Shown: positions 36,101-45,500 of the stretch, piece by piece
Layout: each line of letters starts with the position of its first letter
How positions within the stretch are numbered: position 1 is the first letter of the stretch
Assembly: GCF_902459465.1 (NCBI RefSeq)
Contig: NC_047065.1
Coordinates: 11,394,170 to 11,458,169, forward strand
DNA from: Asterias rubens
Lineage: Eukaryota > Echinodermata > Asteroidea > Forcipulatida > Asteriidae
Direction: 5' to 3'
DNA: 64,000 nt
The notes under the pieces: model-generated
Database searches by the model: none
What the model was told of the DNA's origin: nothing
What the model saw: the letters and a program-made list of their open reading frames with translations, nothing else
Made by a program: the position numbers and the translations under genes

Positions 36101-38266
36101 TCTGAGGATGCCTCATTCAACATACATCGTGTGCCTTTCACACTGGTTATTCTGTACTGTAACATGTACAGTACAGTGTCCATGGACAGTGTGGGTAAAT
36201 TAATCCCAAGGTTGCTGATCAGTGATTGCAAAGGAAAACATCCCCTCTACAAAAAAATTAATCAGTTTGTGACATGCGTCATGATATTTACACAACGTTT
36301 TTGACCTTGGGGGGGGGGGGGGGGGGGTGATATGATAATTATTCATTTTTCGAGCCACATGGTTTCTTCCAAGACCAAAACAACTGTTTGAAAATTGTAG
36401 ACCATTCAATTCATTCATGCCCTGCTTTTAATACAACAGAGATCAGAGCATACATGTAATTTCAAAGCCTGTAAACAAAGTAACTGCTACATGTAAGCAG
36501 AGACAAATCTTGCTTAATAGATACTGATTTCCAGCCAAAATTCAATGAAGTTGACATTGTTGCTAACTACTGTTTCCCCACTAATTTGGCCCAGATAAAA
36601 GACCAAATTATAAGAAGAAAAAAATTCTAAGCACAGAATTGCAAAGCAGAAACAGGTAACCAGCCAAACTTGCTGTGCTATTAAAGCAGTTTTTCTGTTT
36701 AACAGCTTTAAAGAAACTATAGGCCCTGTGCTTGCAAAGCCCCTAAAGCGTCCACGAGTGAGAAGCACCATGATACCATGCGATAGGGCCAGATGGTCAA
36801 GAACACCATTGTGTATATCCATAGGATGGTTATAATAATAATATGGCATTGTGTAAATTCAGACAAAGGAAACCATGGAAACGCAGGCCTGTTATTTATT
36901 TTGCCCTGGATTTAACAACATGTGTTTCTGGAAGGGTTTATTTCAACTAGAAAGATTATGATAAGGAACTTTTTTCCAGTACCAACCCTCCCCACAAATG
37001 TTTCCGTCAGAAAAAGTGGATAGCATTTTGATGTCCCCCGCAATCACTTTTCCTACCATATATTATAATTGCCAACAAATTAAATTATCTCCAAATTAAT
37101 TGAAAATCTTTGTCAGTGTTTTCACTAAAATTACACAAAATTTGATGACATGACATCTTGGTTAAGGTTTAAAGGGAAAGTACACGTTTGGTAATTACTC
37201 AAAACTAACTTAAAAACTGACTTGGTAAGGAGCATTGGAGAGCTGTTGATACAGTATAAAACATTTTGGCAAACGACTCCCTCTGAAGTAACATAGTTTT
37301 TGAGAAAGAGGTAATATCTAAAGGCACACAAATTTGTCAAACGAGGGTGTTATTTCTTTCATCATTTTCTCGCAACTTCGATGACCGATTGAGCCCAAAT
37401 TTGTACAGGCTTGTTATTTTATGCTTATGATGGGATACACCAAGTGAGAACAAGGGTCTTTGACAGTTACCAAACATGTACAGTTCCTTTAAATCTATGG
37501 TGTGTTTGTTGAAAAAAGGGCAGAAGATGGATCTGATTCTTTTTTTAAAGACATTTGAGGTTGTAAAATGGTAGACTTTACAAATGATCCATATTTTATG
37601 GGATGGGCGATACTAAGCAGGATTGAAAGATATTTTGTGAGACTTAAATTCAATATTTGAACATTAAAAAAAAAATTAAGTTGATGAAAAAAATGACCTA
37701 CGGACTTGTTTTGTCTTGAGATTACTGGTCTGACACTGAATTCACTAGCCCAGGCCGGTGGTCCAATGTGAAGCTCAAGCCCTGGATAGTATCAGCTTGG
37801 GGTCTTTGCTGAATCACATTTAAAGGCAGTGGACACTATTGGTAATTACTCAAAATATTTATTAGCATAAAACCTTTCTTGGTGACGAGTAATGCGGAGA
37901 GGTTGATGGTATAAAACGTTGTGAGAAACGGCTCCCTCTCAAGTGCCATAGTTTTTGAGAATAGAAGTAATTTTCAACGAATTGATTTTGAGACCTCAGG
38001 TTTAGAACTTGAGGTCCCGAAATCAACCATCTGAATGCACACATCTTCGTGTGACAAGGGTGTTTTTTTTTTTTTCATTATTATTTTACAAGTTCGATGA
38101 CTGATTGAGCTCAAATTTTCACAGGTTTGTTATTTTATGCATGTTGAGATACACCAACTGTGAAGGCTAGTCTTTGACAAATACCAATAGTGTCCACTGC
38201 TTTTAATTTAAATTTTAGTAATTAAATTGACAGCAGTACCTTGTTGGAGTTTATATCAGCCGACAT
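27160..38266 (-). CDS. AKTIP: AKT-interacting protein / fused toes homologue, complete
   Basis: Coding exons, 5' to 3' on minus: 38266-38240, 33438-33188, 32636-32572, 32124-32024, 30070-29883, 28807-28633, 27255-27160; phases join to 300 residues (human about 292). AKTIP is part of the FTS-Hook-FHIP complex that links membrane cargo to dynein, and it binds AKT1 (family knowledge). Residues ~80-230 form a UBC-like fold: [55 protein letters not shown], then [14 protein letters not shown] at 157-170. The catalytic cysteine of active E2 enzymes is absent, as expected for this family. Next come [18 protein letters not shown] and [14 protein letters not shown], and the tail has [17 protein letters not shown]. 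The start codon sits in a tiny 9-codon exon (MSADINSNK), weaker than the rest because it has no family match, but the frame and splice sites fit. Confidence 0.94.
27355..27425 (+). mobile_element. tRNA-like SINE head
   Basis: An A-box-like TGTGGTTAGACTGTAGGA and a B-box-like GGGGTCGAATCCCCC, spaced as in a tRNA, but the acceptor stem does not pair. It is therefore a SINE and not a tRNA gene. It lies in AKTIP intron 7. Confidence 0.65.
27701..27800. mobile_element. 100-bp foldback element
   Basis: Ends TCTTGGTGCAAGACGTTTC and its reverse complement GTCCTGCACCAAGA. No coding capacity. Confidence 0.6.
27955..28085. mobile_element. GGGAATAA-ended inverted-repeat element, second copy
   Basis: It begins TGATTAAGGGAATAAAAGAG and ends with the reverse complement TTCCCTTAATCATC. 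The interior motif is CGACCCTGCCGGTTTTAA. Confidence 0.65.
28912..29240. mobile_element. Left half of palindromic MITE B followed by a foldback element
   Basis: Family-B sequence runs 28912 to about 29095. Then 29111-29240 is a separate near-perfect foldback with arms GGCCGTGTCCGAAACG / CGTTTCGGACACGGCC and TACAGCTACG / CGTAGCTGTA. Confidence 0.75.
29435..29836 (+). mobile_element. TTAA MITE family A
   Basis: Full-length copy in AKTIP intron 6 with a ~45-bp internal insertion near 29545-29600. It ends 47 bp before the AKTIP exon 6 donor. Confidence 0.88.
30462..30744 (+). mobile_element. TTAA MITE family A, internally deleted
   Basis: Both TTAA ends remain; the central hairpin is gone. Confidence 0.82.
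30868..31036 (-). mobile_element. Partial tRNA-like SINE
   Basis: AAGTGCCCTGGTCATTGGG, CTCCTTCGGGAGTACACAGC and an inverted B-box GGGATTCGAAACC match the longer SINE at 55985. Confidence 0.65.
31150..31384. mobile_element. Inverted-repeat element with CCAATTTCATAGAGCTGCTA ends
   Basis: The arms contain GATAAAAACAGGATTACCAA and its complement TTGGTAATCCTGTTTTTATC. Close relatives lie at 34947-35205 and 41893-42131. Confidence 0.82.
31528..31843 (-). mobile_element. TTAA MITE family A, left-truncated
   Basis: Begins inside the element (AAACCTGTGAAAATTTGAGC) and ends in a TTAA (31840-31843) shared with the next copy. Confidence 0.85.
31840..31998 (+). mobile_element. TTAA MITE family A, right-truncated
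   Basis: Opposite orientation to its neighbour. It stops 26 bp before the AKTIP exon 5 splice donor. Confidence 0.82.
32212..32375 (-). mobile_element. tRNA-like SINE, GGAGGAAAACCCAGA family
   Basis: GGAAAACCCAGAAGAATTATTCC, an inverted B-box GGGATTCGAACC and GGTCCCAGAGG(T/C)GGAAG(G). A second copy is at 35315-35466. Confidence 0.7.
32719..32890 (+). mobile_element. Short AGGCCTG-ended repeat
   Basis: Near-full copy in AKTIP intron 3. The first motif is mutated to AGGCATG. Confidence 0.75.
34606..34760 (+). mobile_element. Short AGGCCTG-ended repeat
   Basis: Copy missing the CACGGAGGC part. It lies in AKTIP intron 2. Confidence 0.7.
34947..35205. mobile_element. Inverted-repeat element with CCAATTTCATAGAGCTG ends
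   Basis: Both arms are present (…CAGCTCTATGAAATTGGGCC on the right), with inner TTGCTTAAGCACGAAAA. It lies in AKTIP intron 2. Confidence 0.8.
35315..35466 (-). mobile_element. tRNA-like SINE, second copy of the same family
   Basis: Shares GGGAAAACCCAGA, GCAGTCAAGTATGGACT, GGGACTCGAACCAGGGTCC and the terminal CACCAACCTG. Confidence 0.7.
36310..36328 (+). repeat. Poly-G run
   Basis: An uninterrupted run of about 18-19 G in AKTIP intron 2. Its length may be affected by sequencing. Confidence 0.8.
37169..37492 (+). mobile_element. TTAA MITE, GGGAAAGTACACG subfamily
   Basis: Termini TTAAAGGGAAAGTACACGTT and CATGTACAGTTCCTTTAA with a family-A interior. It forms a subfamily with 58811-59315. Confidence 0.85.
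37820..38206 (+). mobile_element. TTAA MITE family A
   Basis: Full-length copy 34 bp downstream of the AKTIP exon 2 donor in genomic terms, at the start of intron 2. Confidence 0.9.
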
Positions 38267-38348
38267 ACTTCAAGACTCAAAAGCTACTTGTGTTAATTCT
38301 ACATCAGGACGTCTTCATCGTTCCTCAAGAAGTTCTGTTTGTCCCAAT
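38240..38348 (-). other. AKTIP: AKTIP exon 2: 5' UTR plus first nine codons
   Basis: The acceptor (minus TTGGCTGCAG) ends at 38349 and the donor GTACTG begins at 38239. Within the exon, 82 bases of leader precede ATG at 38266. The nine codons MSADINSNK end in phase 0 and join directly to GAC GAC GAC of the next exon. An upstream ATG at about 38316 reads only MKTS before a stop, so it does not compete as a main start. Confidence 0.65.
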
Positions 38349-38670
38349 CTGCAGCCAAAATTAAGACAAGTTTTCTGATATTTAACTTTTAAAGCAAATA
38401 GATTAGCTGTAGCAAACTGCTTATCCCCCAAAGGAAACTAAAAAAATGATATCAGTGGGAAAAAAGAAAAGAAAATAGCCTAATGCACACTCAGAATATA
38501 TTGTGTAAATCTCTTCATGGAGTAATAATAATAATTAATAGTGGCTTCTTATAGCCCGCATATCTGTCACTCAGTGACGCCAAAGTTGCTTCAACATTCA
38601 GCATTTTTATGAGACCTTCACATTTCCAGTACTCATGAGTTCCAAAACAAAAACCCTCTGAACAAGGACG

Positions 38671-38894
38671 ATAGACCCTTCCCATGAAATATGTAAATTG
38701 CACACAGCGCGTGCGCACTAACATTTTGGTTGGCAAAATGAGGGAAAATCGCGCTGTTTTGTACATGGCTAATGACTGCGTGACGCAGACGCGCTTGCAC
38801 GTCTGCTTAGTGCACAACTCTATGGCGTTTGCCAACCAATAGGGTCTGTACGCATGCGTAAATGTAATTAGCATATTTCATGGGAAGGGTCCAT
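38671..38894 (-). mobile_element. ~220-bp MITE with GACCCTTCCCATGAAAT ends
   Basis: Terminal inverted repeats ATAGACCCTTCCCATGAAAT / ATTTCATGGGAAGGGTCCAT. It is GC-richer than its flanks (GCGCACGCGC, CAGACGCG). Other copies: 46757-46980 and 59069-59290. Confidence 0.88.
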
Positions 38895-39715
38895 TGCATC
38901 ATGTGTCATGACATGACATTAACTTGCCGGGTGTAATCTACCATGAAATGTAGATCCTCCTTCCTTTTTGAGGAGAAAAACATTGAAAACAGGAAATGAC
39001 TTGTAACTCTGTGAATGAGTATTGCTGTGGTACAATGCATGCAATGTACATCCTACCGATAACACAAAGTTTATTGTGAGTGTGGAATTTTCTGAATATC
39101 TGAAGGGAAAAAAATGTAGATTGTAAAATACTTTATTCCAATTTCCAATAACAATGGTGAGCTTTATTTTTAAAGTGTACAATACCTGAGCATTCATGAA
39201 GAGAAAAAAATTGTGAACAAAGACATTTTAAAAGAGATGCAGGTCAATTAACTATTTTTTGCATTTAATTGTTCCCATCTACTTAAAATGGTTGCTTTAA
39301 ATAAAAGCTTACTGCCACATTTGACAAAGTGTCTGTGATGACCGTTATGGTTGAAGAAAATACGATTTTTCAAACGATATATTCGATCACCTTTGATCAT
39401 CAGAAGTTACAATGTACAAACTTCTGAAGAAACTTCTGAACTGAAAACAATCCTACCACTACCACTACCAGTAGCCAGTAGTTACTGAAATCTGAAAAAA
39501 ATGTAACAAAAGCTACAATAACTAAAAAGTAGTTTATATTTTAGTTATAACTTAAAGGCCTAGTCAGTATCCCGTCCTCAAATTGCAAAATTAGGGTAGG
39601 GTTAGGGTTAGATCTTCCACAAGCACATTACTTCAGATGGAAATTTTTCTGAAAATGTTTTAACTATATTTTTTTACCATAATTATTGTAGCCTTAATTA
39701 TTTTCCGAACAACAT

Positions 39716-39895
39716 CTGGGGGCGACTTTGCTAGGGGGCGACATTGTCAGGGGGCGACTTTGCTAAGGGGCGACATTGTTTGGGGGCGAGATTGCCAGGG
39801 GGCGACTTTGTTTCAACCCGGGGCGAGCCGGGTAGGGGGCGACTTTGCAGGAGGCGACTTTGTTGGTGGCGAGCTTGTCAGGTGGCGAGATGACC
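39716..39895 (+). repeat. GGGGGCGACTTTG minisatellite
   Basis: About ten units of 14-17 bp, consensus GGGGGCGACTTTG(CTA), some with ACATTG in place of ACTTTG. It lies in the probable AKTIP intron 1. Confidence 0.88.
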
Positions 39896-40166
39896 AGCAT
39901 TCGCTACATTGTACCCTTGCTCTATGATGATCGTACAATACAATTATTTTATACAATATATAACGAGGATGGGTCGGGGATTAACCGTACGCACCCAACC
40001 GTACGCACCCAACCGTACTACGGTACGGCACACACTCCCGCAGTCAGTAAAAAAACTCAGATGAAAACAAAATCAACAGCTAACTTCTGCAGCAGCAAAC
40101 AGTTATAAACCGCAAAGTTATAGTCCTGCACACTCGGCACTTTGTTTAAGAGAAAGAAAACTTACG

Positions 40167-40440
40167 ATTTATTTAGATGCACCGTTGTTCCAGTAATTTT
40201 ATCGCCAATACAAAATGCACTGGGAACAGAAGCGTTTTAATTAAAGGCGTACCTCTATTTTTTTGTACACAGCGCAACAACGCAAACAGATAGTGTATGG
40301 TATCCTGTTCAGATAACGCTTTGTCGTCTGTAGAAATAATACAGCTACAGAGGCTCTGACTAAACAACTTAAAGCAGTTTGGTGTGATGGGCGGTAGAGG
40401 GCGCTACAGCAAAATATTATCCACCAAAAAAATGCTCTAG
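40167..40440 (-). other. AKTIP: Possible noncoding first exon of AKTIP (approximate extent)
   Basis: A strong minus-strand donor (ATCGTAAGT) lies at 40160-40166. It is the best donor upstream of exon 2 before the DCAF11 gene. The sequence just upstream is moderately GC-richer and would be transcribed leader. The transcription start and 5' boundary cannot be read from sequence, so the end given is a guess. Confidence 0.3.
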
Positions 40441-41892
40441 TCTTTACCCAAGACGTCAGTGATCGACATCAAGACATCTGGATCTGGATCGATACTGCAA
40501 TCAATCTCCCACTGTAGGATTGTAAAGGTTGCAGGTGTGGTGCTGGGGACTCTAATTATTATAATGCGCTCTACTTTTGATTAACAGGTTTAAGTTGTGT
40601 AGTTTTTTTTTAATGTATCAGGTGAAAGAGCTTCTCTCACAGCAGCTGGGAGAGGAGGTTCAATTTTGCTGTAGTTTTCGGTGTAGTAACGAGTGTTTGT
40701 AGCAATCCTTGTTTGCGGGGGTACTCTGATGAAGGATATTGCGATTTAGAACAAAAGGGAGAGCCGCGCCACCAAACTTATAGTTCCGACCCTGCGATAA
40801 TTGTACCAGTGACCCCACTACCAAATAAACTTCCATAGCACACAGTGCACAAGCTGGAAGAAGAATAAAGAGATAATGCTAGCACTTAGAAGTCTCAAAA
40901 CTTTTTACAGTAAAAAGGGAAAGTTTCCTCTTTGAACTTAAATCTACATGACGATGTGCTCAATTTACTGGAGAGTCACCAGGGGGATGGGCCAGTCAAG
41001 TTAGGCCCTCTGCAAGCCAAAACACCCACACTTTCAAATAAGTGTCAGAGCATCAATCTTGCAAAACAAATTCCTAACGCCTCTCAGCAAATAGATCCTA
41101 CTTGTTAGAGGGGTGTAGGGCCCAATCATCCTAGAAAACATCAAGGAAGTCCGACAACACCCACATGATGCACTTCTGTGCACAACTTTTTACACTGGAA
41201 CCCTTTATGGGACCGGGAAAGCCGGGGGCGGGGCTCCCAAATCTGTCTATAATAATAATTTATAATTCTTTTTTTGGGGGGAGGGCCCCCGCACAACAAA
41301 TCCAAGTGAGCTCCACGCTCCCCCCCCCCCCCTCTCGTGGGTGCACCCATTGCCTTGAAGAGTTGAAACTGTGTGGCACAGAGGAGATTAGAAGAATAAA
41401 AGGTGATCCGCATTGTGTCTTCGAGACGGCCACAAGAAGCATCACTTCCGAAGTTTAATGTCACACACACAACACAGGGACACAATCAAACTATGCCTGG
41501 ATGGGGGTAGCGAGAAGTATAATATGCCTATATGCGGCAAGGTTTATTTTGACTTTAACAATTTCACCCGACCCACGTACAACCGCTAAATTTTTTACAA
41601 ATTAATAGAAGTGATAATAACGAAAAAGAAGAAGAGAAAGTACCCAGCAGTGGCCCATTCAGACAACTTATTCAGAGGAGAAGAATACAAATCTGATGTT
41701 AAGTTGAAGACTGATCTCACGGTTCGGCTTGAGGCATTAAGTTCTTCAGAGTACGGTGGATCATCGATCGGGTGGGTTATGGTCAAACTAAAAAAATAGT
41801 GACACTCTGAACTTAATAAACATTGACTAATGATCTGTCTTTCGCTCGGCCCCAGCGGCCAGTCTATCCTTTGGCGCTGGGACGACGAGAGA

Positions 41893-42131
41893 AGGGCCCA
41901 ATTTCATAGCGCTGCTAAGCAAAAAATAATTGCTTAGCATGACATTTCTCCCTTGATAAAAACAGGATTACCAACCAATTTTCCATGTGATTTTTTAGGA
42001 TAAGCAAACAACAGCTGAATACCAGTAAGAAGCAACAACAGGAAATTTGTTGGTAATCCCGTTTTTATCAAAGGATGAAATTTCATGCTAAGCAAATTGT
42101 TGTGCTTAGCAGCTCTATGAAATATTGGGCC
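41893..42131. mobile_element. Inverted-repeat element with GGGCCCAATTTCATAG ends
   Basis: Both arms are clear, including GATAAAAACAGGATTACCAA and its complement. It lies about 370 bp upstream of the DCAF11 start. Confidence 0.82.
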
Positions 42132-42190
42132 AAGATCTGTCTGTCAGTCAAGTTGGTTAAATCTTGCCGTAAGAGGGCGCTCTATAAACA

Positions 42191-42339
42191 GACCTTATCG
42201 CAAATACCAATGCGCAAGCGCAGACTGTTGAATGAGGTGCATTGTGGGATATATATGGATCAAATTTGGATACCAGCAAGACCACAATGCACCTAATTCC
42301 AAGCTTTACGCGCGCGCCCCGGTATTTGCGAAAAGGTCT
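42191..42339. mobile_element. MITE in the DCAF11 promoter
   Basis: Terminal inverted repeats GACCTTATCGCAAATACC / GGTATTTGCGAAAAGGTC and inner arms GAGGTGCATTGTGG / CCACAATGCACCTAA. Its right end is 165 bp from the start codon. Confidence 0.8.
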
Positions 42340-42503
42340 ATTACGAACGACCTCTATTATATAACAGATAATCACTAACGCCTTGGGTCAAGACTAATAA
42401 TACTTTGCCTGCGTAAACAAACGGCAGACTCAAGTTACACAAGTTCAGATAATCACCAACAGTTTTCCGATGATTATTCTCTGAGAGGTGTGGATCAGCG
42501 ATC

Positions 42504-45500
42504 ATGGGGTCTAGGCAGAGTGACGAAAGGGGCAGTTCATCGTCTTCTAGGCAGAATAATACAGCTTCACCACCTAGCACAAGCAGGCGAGAGGAGGCTA
42601 CCGAAAGGGAGCTCGATTACACTGAATTGCTGGCGTATTTGATGCGAAGGTTTGTGGTTTGATTGTACTCTTTCGTGCATTTTGTAAAGAAGAAGGCAGT
42701 GCAGTAATCTTCAAATTTTCTGAAGCAGCACTTTAAAGGAAGAAGAAGAAGAAGAAGAAGGGACCCCTATTTATGCCATAACAAGAGTTTGTTTAAATTC
42801 ATGATAACCTCGATTTAGGAACACACAAAACAATGTTTCATTTACGTTTCATGGTTTAATTGATAGACTGAGACTATTTATTGCCAATAGTATAGGCCTA
42901 GTACAGTAGTAGTAGTAATAAATAGTATAGTAATTTTGGCTACCAGCACCTAGACCCAGTAAATAGCAGTGCAGGGGGACTGTGTTCCTTTATCGAAAGT
43001 TTGACATATCGGTCAAAATTTTAGAAAAAGGAATACAGCGCCCCATTAACTGGGTTTACTTATAAATACCACCAGTGTCATGTCAGTCAGTATGTCAGTC
43101 ATGTCCTTAATTCTAATCCTATATATCTATTATTATTATGATTGATGTTTATTTCAGTTACATAACACTGGCACTTACCAGCTTACTGCATTTTAGATTA
43201 GATCATAGAGGAAGAAACAGTTAGGTGATGTATTCACAGCAACAACAAGTGACGAGGCATGTTTGTCCAAATCCAAAGAATGTGCTCAAAGAAGTTAGAG
43301 AAGGCCCTATCGTCAAACTTATTTGTAGAAGTTGTTTGTTTTTCCACCAGTGATGACCAAATCATATGGTGAATGCAGCTTCGTTCACACTGCCTCAACC
43401 TTATGGAACAATCTCCCGGAACATATAAAAAACATTGACTCCATTATTAGGTTTAAGATTGCTTTAAAGACGCACTTATTTATCATTTAATTCATCCATT
43501 TTGTTTGTTACCCAGTACATCTTGTCTTTGTATTCTGTTGTGTTTTCCCAAGAGCGCTTAGGGACATGTTTGATTTCTATGTGTTATGCGCTATATAAGA
43601 ATGGTTAATTATTATTTATTATTAGAAACATAATGTGTAATTTTTTTTTTTTCAGTGGCCAGATTCGATTGGTGTCGTCCAACCCTGACTGGGCTCTTGG
43701 AGTTGAGGACAGTGACGATGATACCACCATTGAGTGCTGTCCTGAGGGTAAGATTAAATAAATTCATTGATGACGAACCTTGCCTGTGACATCATTTGGG
43801 TAGGGCGTCCTCAGGATCGGAATGTTATGAATTTTCTATAGATTTTATATTTTGATATGGTATTTGATGTGCTATTTTCCAAAGTTTTATGACGTTTTTT
43901 GTCCTTGTACTCTTTTTTGTCCCGCAGGCTTGAACATTCTCTGTGTAGTATTTATTTTATTGCCTATTCTTTGTATGAACTGTTTGCCTGGAAGTAAATA
44001 AAAAAATAATAATAATAAGTAAAGGTCAAACGAAGGTCATGCTCATGAGGCCGTTCCTCTTTGTCTTGCTTACCTAACACAAGTGCAGTTTCCATTGTTT
44101 AACTATTGTTGTTTCATTGTTTTGACCTTTTATAAGATAGCAGCGTGATGACATCAATCAGATAGTCTAAATTCTTACAGGGTCTACATTTAATAATTTA
44201 AGATTATTATTAGAGTGGAATTTTTTGGACGCACCTGCACAGTGGACAACTCTAGATGGCTTTTGCCAACCAAGAGTGAATTATACACAATGAAGAATGG
44301 TCTAATATGTATTCTATTGGCTACAAAAACCTAAATCATGATGGAATATTCAACATAATTTGTGATTTTTTTAAATTATTGCAGCTGATCTCAACCCAGA
44401 CACAGAAGCCATAGATGTAAGTTTTATTGAACTTTACGATTTTATTTTTGATGCCAGCCTTGAGCTGGAATATAATGTGAAGAATTTATACGTACTATAC
44501 ACAGCCAACCCTCCTACTATGTGTTCCAATGTGTTCCAATGCAGTTTTGAATAGGGGCAAAGCCAGGGCATTGTACTCTCAAAATTTGCATTTAACTCAA
44601 ATAACTCGAGTCAAAAATGCACCTGGCCGAGAGTCAAAAACGGCTTTTCTATTATAATGACCTCTTGGCGCCAGTGACGATATTCCCCTAATTGGGTGTG
44701 AACACAGTTCTCCAGCTTTGGCAAACTGAGGGCGCTTTTTACCACACCAAATAGCCGCCACTGACATCACGATTCCTTTGTCGCGCAGGTTTGTTTGACC
44801 ATGATTTACTGTGAGTTAAGAGACTAGCTATAATTTTTTAATGTTTCATATGGACTCCAGCTATTAGAAAACTGTAATATCTATATATTTGAGATCATCC
44901 TTTATTGGCTGTTTAATAATTTGTTGTTGTATTATTGTGTACCCACTACCAGGCGAGTGCATTGAAGCAGCAGATGCTATTCAGGGCCGGTATGAATCAC
45001 AATTGTACCATACCCAAAGAGAGACCTGTCACTGATATGCTTCAAAAGGTCAGTGGAAACAATCTACTTTAAAGGCTGTGGACACTATTGGTAATTACTC
45101 AAAATAATTATTAGCATTACTTGGTAACGAGTAATGGGGAGAGGTTGGTAGTATAAAACATTGTGAGAAACGGCTCCCTCTGAAGTGACGTAGTTTTCGA
45201 AAAAGAAGTAATTTTCCACGAATTTGATTTCAAGACCTCAAGTTCAGAATTTGAGGTCTCGAAATCAAGCATCTAAAAGCACATAACTTTTTGTAACCAG
45301 TGTGTTTTTTCTTTCATTTTTATCTTACACCTTCGAAAGTTCGATGAGCAATTAGGCTCAAATTTTCACAGGCTTGTTATTTTATGCATATGTTGAGATA
45401 CAGCAAGTGAGAAGACTGGTCTTTGACAATAACCTATAGTGTCCAGTGTCTTTATTCAGTGTTGTAACTAGTCTAGTTTTAGTGGTGGGCTCTATAAACA

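Larger units (their letters stand above)
33439..38239 (-). other. AKTIP intron 2 (4.8 kb)
   Basis: The longest AKTIP intron. It contains a short CAGGCCTG-ended repeat (34606-34760), an inverted-repeat element with GGGCCCAATTTCATAGAGCTG termini (34947-35205), a tRNA-like SINE (35315-35466), a poly-G run (36310-36328), and two TTAA MITEs (37169-37492, 37820-38206). The stretches 33.5-34.6 and 35.5-37.1 kb show nothing else I can name. Confidence 0.75.
38349..40160 (-). other. Probable AKTIP intron 1
   Basis: It holds a 225-bp MITE with CCCTTCCCATGAAAT termini (38671-38894), a stretch around 39.4-39.7 kb with no recognised feature, and the GGGGGCGACTTTG minisatellite (39716-39895). No coding exon was recognised. 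Confidence 0.4.
40441..42503. promoter_or_regulatory. Head-to-head AKTIP / DCAF11 promoter region
   Basis: AKTIP (minus) and DCAF11 (plus) diverge from this stretch. It contains an inverted-repeat element (41893-42131) and a MITE (42191-42339) whose right end is 165 bp before the DCAF11 start codon. The rest has no recognised gene. Short open frames at 41.1-41.8 kb lack homology and are not supported. Promoter location is inferred from gene orientation only. Confidence 0.5.
42650..43655 (+). other. DCAF11 intron 1
   Basis: A 1.0-kb intron with a GAAGAA microsatellite (42738-42761) and a non-LTR retrotransposon tail (43270-43625) ending 30 bp before exon 2, next to the poly-T tract that serves as the acceptor's pyrimidine run. 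Confidence 0.85.

Noticed and set aside
41141..41800. Short open frames on both strands upstream of DCAF11
   Set aside because: They overlap each other on opposite strands, include simple sequence and poly-C, and have no homology. The DCAF11 start at 42504 is clear.
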